This document shows positions 1-8,561 of a DNA stretch of 28,853 nucleotides, piece by piece. Both the position numbers and the translations under genes were made by a program. The notes below the pieces were generated by a model. That model did no database searches. It worked only from the letters and a program-made list of their open reading frames with translations, and was not told where the DNA came from. The stretch's first letter is position 1. Each line of letters begins with the position of its first letter. This stretch comes from Cylindrodendrum hubeiense (Eukaryota > Ascomycota > Sordariomycetes > Hypocreales > Nectriaceae), in NCBI GenBank assembly GCA_014621425.1, contig JAANBB010000477.1:1-28853 (forward strand), written 5' to 3'.

Positions 1-35
1 CGATGCCCATGTTGGATCGTCCGTCGCAGAGTAAC

Positions 36-1574
36 TTAAACGTATGGCGAGCCCACACCCTTGGCAACGCGGGTGAAGAAGCCTTCCCGCTCTTGCCACT
101 GCCATTCTTCATGGCCTGGGTGTTGTTGATGATGCTGCTGATGCTGCTGTTGCTGTTGCTGTTGCTGCTCCTGCTGGCGTGGGCGGGGCTCAGTAGGATA
201 GTAATCGTCCCTGTCCTTCTCGGCGCGGCCATCCCGTCTGCGCCAGGGGCTGGTTCCACGCGTCCTCCACTCCTCGTCCGTGGCACCATTATCACGTTCG
301 TTCTCGTACGTGCGCTCTTCTTGCTCGCGGAACTGCTCCAGATCGGCTTCCATCTCCCCAAGTCGCAAGTACCCCCGGCCAACCCAGCCATCGATTATCT
401 CGGCAATTTGACGAAACCCATCGGTGTGCCCGCCGCATTTGCCGGCCTTGAGCCCACACGTCACAAAGAGGTAACTGTGAATCATCTCATGAAGGAATGT
501 CGAGATGAGCAGCCGCCGGTTGTACTTTGTGTCCTTGAGTATGGGCGACGACAACACGATAAGAGTCTCGTAACCTCCCTCGCGTGAGCGCCGTAGTGCC
601 GTAGTGCCGACAATGTGCGCCTGGTACTGAGCACTAGTTGGGTGACTCCAGTCCCAGGCAACACGGCCGGTCAGTTGGTTGGCGAAGAATAGTTCGTTGG
701 CGGCGGAAAAGATGCTACGTAAAGCGTCATTGTCGAGGGGCCAATCGAGTGGGCTACCATTCGGGTTCGGCTTGGGGTTGATGATGACCTTGAGTATGCG
801 GCCGTGCTGCGAATCTGGGCAGCGGCGCCGACGGGTCAGGCCAGCTACATGATCGCGGACTAGGCGAGCGGCCTCGAGGTCACTTAGTAAGTAGAGGTTG
901 TCGTCGTCGGTTCCGAGACCAGCAAGGGAGTTTTGTGTGGTGTCTGAGGAGATAGAGAGACCGGACTGTGTACGCTCCATGTCACAAGCTCCGGGAGGGG
1001 GCCCGCTGGGGCCGAGTGGTGAGAGGATGGGGCCCATGTCGGCGGCGGGACCGGGTCCGAAACCGAGAGGAGATATCGGGGAAAATTCAGGAGCAGGGTA
1101 ACGCTCTCGGATGACGAAGAAGGCGGCGGACTTCCCATGGATGGAGTGTGGGGGGGGAAGAGGTGGAGGACTGGTCTCGATACCGCGGTCGTGGTCGTGG
1201 TCGTAGTCGTGGCCGTGGTCGTGGTCATGGTCGTAATCGTAGTGGTTGTGGTCGTCGTCTATAGGGTAGTTGAAGCTGTCGCCAGGGCCGGAAGTATATC
1301 CAGAGGCATACCCAGAGGCATACCCAGAAGCCAGGCCAACTTGGGGATTCTCATGGCGAATATCATTGGCGTATCCATATCTTCCTCGGCTCGGACCCGA
1401 TCCACATCCATCGGTGCTCAATTCCCCCACAGCGAGCCTCGTGCGCTTGTAGCCACAGGTGTCGCCACCATCGCCACCATCGGAATGGCTCACCCGTCGC
1501 TTTCCCCCAACAAAGTAAGGCCCGCGACCGGTGGCACCTTGTGAACGACACCCGTCAACCACCCGAAAGGCCAT
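36..1574 (-). CDS. SprT-like zinc metallopeptidase domain protein
   Basis: Single-exon frame of 512 residues. The C-terminal half carries a SprT-like domain (about residues 283-410) with the zinc site HEMIH (H362, E363, H366) followed by a third candidate ligand H383 in GGHTDGF, the arrangement of the SprT/Spartan family. Family members such as Spartan/Wss1 cleave DNA-protein crosslinks; here that role is inference, since no ubiquitin- or PCNA-binding motif was recognised. The N-terminal half is low complexity: SGYA repeats (83-96), an Asp/His/Tyr tract (106-130) and a Pro/Gly-rich stretch. A Gln/His run lies near 467-485. The ATG at 1574 is the first in frame; a shorter N-terminus is possible. 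An 8-bp inverted repeat lies about 20-40 bp upstream. It ends in TAA close to the window edge. Confidence 0.85.
   Translation of the reverse strand: MAFRVVDGCRSQGATGRGPYFVGGKRRVSHSDGGDGGDTCGYKRTRLAVGELSTDGCGSGPSRGRYGYANDIRHENPQVGLASGYASGYASGYTSGPGDSFNYPIDDDHNHYDYDHDHDHGHDYDHDHDRGIETSPPPLPPPHSIHGKSAAFFVIRERYPAPEFSPISPLGFGPGPAADMGPILSPLGPSGPPPGACDMERTQSGLSISSDTTQNSLAGLGTDDDNLYLLSDLEAARLVRDHVAGLTRRRRCPDSQHGRILKVIINPKPNPNGSPLDWPLDNDALRSIFSAANELFFANQLTGRVAWDWSHPTSAQYQAHIVGTTALRRSREGGYETLIVLSSPILKDTKYNRRLLISTFLHEMIHSYLFVTCGLKAGKCGGHTDGFRQIAEIIDGWVGRGYLRLGEMEADLEQFREQEERTYENERDNGATDEEWRTRGTSPWRRRDGRAEKDRDDYYPTEPRPRQQEQQQQQQQQHQQHHQQHPGHEEWQWQEREGFFTRVAKGVGSPYV
82..180 (-). repeat. CAG/CTG-type trinucleotide tract (polyGln/His)
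   Basis: Imperfect trinucleotide run, centred on 125-175, inside the SprT-like gene. It codes on the minus strand for the Gln/His-rich segment near residues 467-485. It is the kind of tract that changes length by replication slippage. Confidence 0.7.
1183..1262 (-). repeat. Asp/His/Tyr codon repeat in the SprT-like gene
   Basis: Imperfect hexamer-like repeat of GAC/CAC/TAC codons read on the minus strand, giving an alternating Asp-His tract at residues 106-130. It stays in frame throughout. Confidence 0.7.
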
Positions 1575-1592
1575 GGGACATGCTCAGCCAGG

Positions 1593-1616
1593 GTGAACGT
1601 CAACAATAACGTTCAC
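1593..1616. repeat. 8-bp inverted repeat upstream of the SprT-like gene
   Basis: Perfect arms GTGAACGT and ACGTTCAC separated by 8 bp. It lies about 20-40 bp before the ATG of the minus-strand gene, so it could be a factor-binding site or a hairpin in the 5'UTR. Function unknown. Confidence 0.5.
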
Positions 1617-2300
1617 GGAGCAAGGGTGGAGGGGGGAGAGTCACATATATGCCCTATTCGACAAATGTGACGTTGTGGCTGGGGGTGGGTTTGTTCGGAG
1701 AATAGGGCGTGGAGACTCGAGAGGGGCGATTGTGGTCACACCACACGGCAAGCCTGCGTCGGGATTCCTGGGCAATGGACCGGTTCTCGAATGTGAAGAC
1801 GGTTGCCCCTGGCGGGTGAGTTGAGTGCGGTGTAGGATACGCAGGTGTCGGTGAGTCCGGGAGCGTGCGGTTGGATCGGGTGGCGGGTAGGCGCGGCGGT
1901 ACAGAGAGCGAGGCACGGCACAGAGGACGTGGGTGGGCAGGCAAAGTGCAACTGGGGAATAAAAAGGAGGAGAAATCCAGAAGAAGGGATGCAAGACAGG
2001 AAAGGGCAGAAAATAACGGGAGGGAGGGAGGAGAAAACAGAGTTTCACCGGCAGTGCAGGTCGCGGTCGGAGTCGATCGTGGATATCGTTGTTCGCCGCC
2101 GCTGGGGGTCGATGCGCCGCCGTCCGTCTTTTGGTGGGATACTGGGATCCTGGGATTCGGTTTCGGAAGAGGCGTTGCGACTAATAAACGGACTAGCTGG
2201 ACCAGACGTAACAAAGCAAAGCTGCAAAGGCCGGGTGCGGGATCTCCAGTCCAAATAGTTCCGTCCTGGCCGCGCAGGGAGCCAAGAGCGAGACAGCCCC

Positions 2301-2391
2301 AGCCAGCCCATACAGCCCGGAGCCAGCCCATACAGCCCAGAGCCAGCCCATACGGCCCAGGGCCAGCCCAGCCAGTCCATCCAGCCCAGCA
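2301..2391. repeat. 20-bp minisatellite
   Basis: Three near-identical 20-bp units beginning AGCCAGCCCATAC at 2301, 2321 and 2341, followed by a degenerate stretch of the same GCCAGCC/CCAGCCC words to about 2391. Confidence 0.8.
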
Positions 2392-2747
2392 CCTGTTTGG
2401 CATTGGGCCATCCATCCATCCATGGGGCATGTAAATCCGTCCTCGGTCCTTGGTCCTTGGTCCTGGATCCAACTCGCAGGTTGGGCTGCGTCGGGGGCCA
2501 AAAAAGACTGACTCCACCCCCCAGGCCGGGTTCCCAGCTATTTCCCAGCGGCACGCAGCAGCAGCGGAGCCCTCTCGTCTCTCGTCTCGTGCGCTGCGGT
2601 ACGCTGCGGTACGCTCCATGCCATGCGCTGCCAAATCACCGCTGGGGAATCCTTGCAGGGGCCAGCCAAGGCGACGGCGACCGCCACCCGCACGCAGCAC
2701 GACACGAGACAGGAGAATCCCTGGCCATCATCAATCGCCGCCTCACT

Positions 2748-2776
2748 CTGCACCTCTGCACCTCTGCACCTCTGCA
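2748..2776. repeat. Short tandem repeat (CACCTCTG, 9-bp period)
   Basis: About three head-to-tail copies of CACCTCTGC in non-coding sequence. Confidence 0.6.
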
Positions 2777-4446
2777 AGTCCTCGTTTCGAGGGGGCCGCG
2801 AGCCTGGGCGATTGCTGCTGCTGATGATGTCGCCGCTGCTGCTGCCCCCCCCAGCTGCGCTCGCTGACGCTGCGAGTCTGGTCTGCTGATGATGCCGAAC
2901 CGCCCACACTGCTGCTGTTGGCTGTCGCGCCGTATCGACGCTCGGCCGGGGATGTGATGGGACGTGATGGGGACCGCTCTCCCACCGATGTAAGGGAGAT
3001 GCGATAGGCTACCTCCCGCCGTTGCGGCTTGCGCACAAAGTAGTGACTCCGTACACCAAGGACACACACAGCCTCGGGCCCCATCTCCCGAGCGGTGAGG
3101 TGAGGGATGGCGTGTAACAGCGCATCCGCGGCGCCGCCGACTGTGCGCAAGGAAACCCAAGGTAAGTCAGATAGAAACAGGGCGAGCCACCGCCATCAAC
3201 ATCAGCGAGCGACTGGGCCAGTGTGGAGAGCTACTTGGGACATGGCTTGTAGCAGCACAGCAAGAGGCTGAAGGCCCAGTTCATCCATGCCCATTGCCCG
3301 ATACTTGATTGGAAGTATCCATTACTGTGTCAATCATTGCATCCATCGTTGCATCCATCGCAGAGATGCTCACTCCACCTCCCCGTGAACCAATGCATCC
3401 AGGGGTTTCCCTTGACCTCGAAACCCAGGGCAATGGAGCCGAGGCGCTATCCTGCCCTCCTCTGCCGATTCTGGTTCAACTTTTAGGGCCACAACACCCC
3501 ATCACGCATCGCACTTCCCAGGGAATCCCATGAAAGCTTTTGCTTCTCTTCGACATGCTCCCTCTTCCCCTGGCGCTCTAGCATTGAAGCTAACCAGCGC
3601 GGCCCCGCCAGCCGCCCAACTTGCCCGCGAGGCGAAATGCTCTAGTGGGTAGCTGACAGCGCAGCCATCTCCACCTGGAAATCCACCTCCCGTCATGCCG
3701 CGCCGTCCAGCATCGCGATCCGCTGTCATTGCCATCTGAGATTGATTCGGGCAGGGATTTGGATGGCACTTGGAAGTTTCGCAGGTTGCCCGGGGCCAAT
3801 GGTGCATTTGATCACTCATGCCATGTCTCGCCTCACACTACTCCGTATCCCCATCACAAACCTGTAGGAGATATGCACCGCCAAGAAGTCCAAAATCGAT
3901 ACCTTGCCCAAAGCCCAACCCAATATTGGCATTTGGATTACCCTCAACAAATCCAGCACCCAGAATGCATAGCTTCTCCATTGGTGGTAGGCGGAGAGAT
4001 AGGTGAGTTAGATAGCCAATTTCGGTCAGTTCAACTCATGGCCATTCGTTTGCGGCGCACGTCTCGCCTCGTCGAGACTATCATCTCTGTCTTGGCTGGT
4101 CTCCAACCCCAGCGCAATCAATCATTTCAGGGATCCACCTCTTCCATTGGCCTAGACCTGTCCCCCTGCGCCCGTGATTGGCCGCCCTACATTTCGTCCA
4201 CGGAGAACCGCACACCAACACCAACGCCAGCACCAGCGTTCGGCCACTTAATTGCGGTCCTGTACATCACGGCCCTGCAAATCGTCGACGCATATCCCGT
4301 CATGTCGGCTAGTCACGGGGCATGGCAATAAACCAGCCCGTGTTACTGCCTCTTCCACTAGTTCGTTGCTCTGCATCAGCCTCCCGAGCCGACTAAATAA
4401 ATCAGCGCGACCGTCCAAGGTGGAACACGCCAACGAAGAAGCGGAT

Positions 4447-4482
4447 GCAGACGCAGGCGCAGGCGCAGACGCAGACGCAGAT
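4447..4482. repeat. GACGCA/GGCGCA hexamer microsatellite
   Basis: About six imperfect hexamer units in non-coding sequence. The open frames over it on both strands are low-complexity Ala/Asp or Arg/Leu repeats and are not taken as genes. Confidence 0.7.
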
Positions 4483-5220
4483 GTGGACGGGATGGATGCA
4501 AACGCACACTGCATCGCATACAGTGACTCAAACGCATTGCCTGTGACGTGACACGCCAGACGACGAGAGCCCCACGAAGACAACCTACGCTTCTGCGATA
4601 GACGAGTCGACGACCGACACAACAGCGAGGACAAGCGACGACAAGCCAAGACAGGGCAACCACACAGAGCAAACAAGTCCAATCTCCAACCAGCGGCATC
4701 GTCTTATCACTACATTATGCCTACGCCAGACTAAGAAGGACAGACAGCTGACACGCAGCACATCCCATCCATATCCGTCCATCCTCGTGTCTTGCAACTC
4801 TACCCATCCATCCACATACGATGCACCTAACCGCCAATCCTCGGCCAACACGGCCAACACAGCCAACACGGCGCCTTGCAGGGCCACATCTCGCAGCATG
4901 CAAGCACCCTGCTGTGCCATGCCCGACGCACCGCGCCCATCGTCTCTGGTCCAACTGACCCCGTCCCCGCCGTTCGCTCGCTATCGACGACCCCAACACT
5001 GCCGCCTCGTCTTACACTCTCCTCCAGCCCCAAACGGGCGACGCGGAGAGAGGGAGGGGCCTCATCTCCACCGCTGATCTCTCACCGTGTCCAAGACCGG
5101 TCAAGTTCACATCTGCCATCCGGCATCTTGCTTGTACTGAGCCTTAATTATTCGTTTTGTAAATCGTATCTTACATTGCAAAAAGCCGCCGTTTTGTCGC
5201 TCCCTTCTCCTTTTTGTTCG

Positions 5221-5307
5221 TTAAAATCGCTGATCCACATCAATTTCCATCGTCTCGTCCACGCCAGCCTGCAGCGTCTCCGCATCATCATCGTCGTCAC
5301 CGCGCGT
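5221..5307 (-). other. In-frame acidic extension beyond the TGA of the F-box/WD gene
   Basis: After the TGA, the same frame stays open for 28 codons and ends with TAA (5221-5223). The encoded stretch has five consecutive Asp and ends MEIDVDQRF, like a natural acidic C-terminus. It could be true coding sequence lost by a CGA to TGA change, a readthrough extension, or 3'UTR that is open by chance. Confidence 0.4.
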
Positions 5308-7351
5308 TCATCCCGGTGCCGTGTCCACTCCGAGTCCCCTCACGAACCGCGCCTCTTCAGCCTGCCGCCCGAGCGCCTCCCGCATCTTCTCGCTGTACTG
5401 GTGTCGTTCTTTATCTGTCTTCGCCTCGGGGTTTGCTTCCTCGAAATCGTCCGGCGTGAAGAGTGGATCTCCCGTGAAGCTGACCATTCCTAGCTTCTCC
5501 CCTGTCCAGAATAGGACGTTGTCCTCGTTGGGTCGCTCGCGGCCTTGCCTCGACTTAGTTGATAGGATCTTACGGGCCAGATCATCGGACCCAGGCATTG
5601 ACGCAAAGAGCGACGGCTGCGTCTGCACGTCGCTGTGTCCAATCCTGATCCGTCGACACTCGGTGTGTCCGTCCCTCTCGAACCACTTGATGAGTCCTGC
5701 CCCGTCGGAAAACGCAATCTTGGTCCCGTGGTTTGCTACCGACAGGATGATCGACGACGCCGCCTTGTATCTGTTCTTCACTGTCGAGTTTGGTAGCACC
5801 GCACTGCCATTCGAATGGATCGCCGAGCTCAGCCCGTAGAGCTCCAGAGATCCCTTTGTCTTGTACTCTCCGCCTGCAATCAGCGTCCGGCCATCTCCAA
5901 TCGTTTTGCACTGCGCAACTCTTTCGGCCGTAAACTCTCCGCGACGCCGCACCTCGTAATCTAAAGTTGAAAACGGGTAAGGAAGCGCAGCAAGACTCGA
6001 GAGCCTGGATCCCGAGTAGATGGAGCCCATGATTTTCGGGAACTTTCGCCGATCGTAGTGCAGGATATTGGAAAATCGCCCCGCCACGTAAATGTCGTCC
6101 GACACCATCATCTCGTCGCCCGCGCGAGGTAGGTGGAGAATGCTGATCGGCGTCGGCTGAGACAGCGAGGCGTACGGCGGTAGTGGTTTTGGGTCGAATA
6201 TCGCCTTGAAAGGGCTGTCCTCCTCCCAACCGGGACCATCGACTCGATCTATAACGTCGTGCTTCACATTTGCCCGCGCCCTAAAATCGTGCAGATGAAT
6301 TCCCAATGACGTACCCACAGTCATTGGCACACCGTCGTGGATTTGTGACAGAGTGGTGATGGACCATTCGAACGACTCGCGGCTGACAACCTCGAGCCGG
6401 TTGAGATCAACTTCAAGGAGGTCTACAGATTTGTAAGTAACACGTCAGCCACGGTGCCAGAGGCCAGTTAGTGATATTTGGTTCAACTCACGGCTTTGAA
6501 CGGCAAAGAATGCGCGGTGGCTATTGTGGTTCACACTGACACACTCCGTCACTCCTGTATCGATCCTCTTAGACCGCCTATTGTTGTCATTGCCCCGCCT
6601 GTCGGTGAACAAAATCTCCGGTCGGCTGGTTGCAACGATCCCTCCTCTTTTCCCCCTGCTGCCATTGACGTCCCACAGACATACCGCGCCGTCGTCGAGT
6701 GGGGAGACTGCCAACATTGTGCCAAGACCGTCGTCTCCATTGTTGGGGCTGTAGATGGCCATTCCCCGAGCTTCTACAGGATGCCTCAAACCTCCATCTT
6801 TTACATGCGGGGCCTGTAACCAGTTGATGCAAGTCGGTCCATGACGCTGGATATACTCATCGTACCACGAGACGCGCTCGTCGGGGAACGCTGGGTCCCA
6901 GTTGGCCAGATCCTGTAAGAATTGCATGTGTTCTTGATTGCGTCGACGCGGCTGGTCTCCTGTCGGTGATGAGAGGCCATAAACCCCATCCGTGGAGTCT
7001 ATACTTTGGGGTTGGAGTGCCTGCGGGTCGCGCGGGCTCGAACTGGCTTCGACGGACGCAGTGTAGAAGCGACGGCGGTTCTGGAGGAAGTGGTACCATG
7101 AGGAGCGGTCAAAGCAATGACGCTTCCAAAGTTCATGGTCGAGGCAAACATCGCGGAGCTTACGGGAGACAAGCTGCAGTCTGGGAATGTAGTGAGGCTC
7201 GAGACCTGGGGAACTCTGCCATCAGCGGAGCTATTCAAGGCGGGGCTTGGCGGGTGTGCCGGGAGCACTCACAGCACAAGATCTGGAGCAGGATCTCGTC
7301 CGGGAGCTCGTCCCAGCGTCGGGGCAGCTGTGGTTGCCCGGGCTCAGCCAT
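5308..7351 (-). CDS. F-box protein with WD-like repeats (three exons)
   Basis: Exons at 7273-7351, 7206/7205-6492 (first coding base 7205) and 6422-5308 join in frame to give 635 residues. Intron 1 (7206-7272) has donor GTGAGTGC and acceptor CCCCAG; intron 2 (6423-6491) has donor GTGAGT, a CTAAC branch point and acceptor CTGTAG. The N-terminus reads as an F-box: WDELPDEILLQIL near residue 13, continuing after the splice with VSRKLRDVCLDHELW. F-box proteins link substrates to the Skp1-cullin ubiquitin ligase. The rest resembles a degenerate beta-propeller, with VCLWDVN and LIKWFERDG as WD-like strands. The substrate is unknown. The TGA at 5308 is followed by an in-frame 28-codon acidic stretch (see findings). 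It shares a 1.2 kb divergent upstream region with the plus-strand gene at 8562. Confidence 0.85.
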
Positions 7352-7496
7352 GACGCTCGCCGGTTATGGCGGACGGGCAGCGGAAACGGGCAGCGGAAAC
7401 AGGAACGAGAGGGGCAGCCGAGGGGATCCTGATGGAAGGTTCCAACGTCCAGAGTCGGCCGCAGACAGGACGCAGACGGGGGAGCTGGGGGGTCAG

Positions 7497-7512
7497 GCTT
7501 ATCGCGATAAGC
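7497..7512. promoter_or_regulatory. Palindromic double GATA site
   Basis: GCTTATCGCGATAAGC is a perfect 16-bp palindrome made of two head-to-head GATAAG motifs with a 2-bp CG overlap at the centre. GATA zinc-finger factors (AreA/Nit2 class, White Collar, SreA types) bind HGATAR. It is 146 bp upstream of the F-box/WD start. Binding is inferred only. Confidence 0.45.
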
Positions 7513-8033
7513 GACGAGCAAGGTGGGGTTAAGCGACGCTCTCCACTGACACCGGTGTTTGGCGCGGTGGCTCCAGGGCCAGTACTAGCAGTATGTAAAT
7601 CCCGTCGGGTCTTGCGGTTGTCGGCTAGTCAGCGTTCGTGATGAGATGGGCTGTCGTGCTGGGGCCCTTTGGGATGCCGAGTTGGACGCTGGGGAGCCTC
7701 CGGTTCCCCGCTGATTACGGCGTATCCACGTAGACCTGCGGTTGGCTGGTGGATGCATGAATGGATCGATGGCTCAATAAAGTCCTTGCCGAGACTCACC
7801 TTCTCAACAGAGCCACACGCCTTGTTCAACCAACAGCCCATGTGCGTGTGGCTGCAGGTCCCTCGGTGTGTTACACACATCTTGAGTCACGTTGCTTGCG
7901 CCACCGTGGCTCAATGCGTCTTGTCGCCAGCCGTGACTGGCTGTTGCAGGCCGAGGGAGGGAGGGAGTAGGTGAGCTTGCCTGGGGTGGTGTAAGAGTGT
8001 AGTTGACAGGTCAATGCTTCCTACAGCCGGGCA

Positions 8034-8094
8034 GCTGGCAGTAGTTTCCAGCTAGCAGCAGTTTCTAGTTGGCAGCAGTTTCCAGCTGGCAAGC
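8034..8094. repeat. 17-bp tandem repeat
   Basis: Three and a half imperfect copies of GCTGGCAGCAGTTTCCA starting at 8034, 8051, 8068 and 8085, in the upstream region of the gene at 8562. Confidence 0.75.
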
Positions 8095-8561
8095 ACCTCC
8101 TCACAACCTTTATCTCAACGTCTCTCAGCCGTCTAGACCAAAAGACCATAACCTGCTTGTTGATGCCTCAGTCAACTTGCTCTCACCTTTGTTTTCTGTT
8201 TGCGCCCCAAATCATGACGCGAATTGGCGCGCCACACCCGCTCGTCTTCAAAACAACCCGCCACTCATTCACAGCACTTGATACCCTTCACACCTCTCAT
8301 CATCGTCCCGTACCGCAATCCTCACCATCCGACCTGCAGCGCTGAGACTTTGTCGCCCACAAACCACCGTGAACTTCTTAAAGAAACCTTCACCTGAGGT
8401 CGATCGAATACTGTACGCATCGCGCACTTCATCCGGGTACCGTGCATAACGACTTTGGTGATCCCGGCCTCTCTCAGATCCGTCTCACTTCAGTTTAGAC
8501 CAAGAGCCCCACGCGGCACAACCGTCCACGCTCTGACGGTGCATCTGCACGAATTTTCACC

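Larger units (their letters stand above)
1617..5220. other. Long region without a supported gene
   Basis: About 3.6 kb between the SprT-like gene (transcribed leftwards) and the 3' end of the F-box/WD gene. Open frames exist on both strands (for example minus 1654-2700 and plus 3729-4331), but they are GC-driven, overlap one another, contain satellite-encoded repeats and show no domain. Visible contents are a 20-bp minisatellite (2301-2391), short CCAT and CTCTGCAC repeats and a GACGCA hexamer array. The right part, from about 5100, is probably 3'UTR or terminator of the F-box/WD gene. A spliced gene or non-coding RNA cannot be excluded. Confidence 0.5.
7352..8561. other. Divergent intergenic/promoter region
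   Basis: Lies between the F-box/WD gene (leftward) and the membrane-protein gene (rightward). It holds a 16-bp palindrome with two GATA motifs (7497-7512), a 17-bp tandem repeat (8034-8094) and, from about 8100, pyrimidine-rich sequence typical of fungal 5'UTRs. No convincing gene was found; the short open frames lack domains. Confidence 0.6.

Noticed and set aside
1654..2700. 348-codon minus-strand open frame
   Set aside because: It crosses the 20-bp minisatellite, reads as Trp/Gly/Leu and Ser/Pro low complexity, and competes with long frames on the other strand, as expected of GC-rich non-coding DNA.
3729..4331. 200-codon plus-strand open frame
   Set aside because: It begins with TTG, not ATG, has no domain, and the frames in other phases over it are similarly open.
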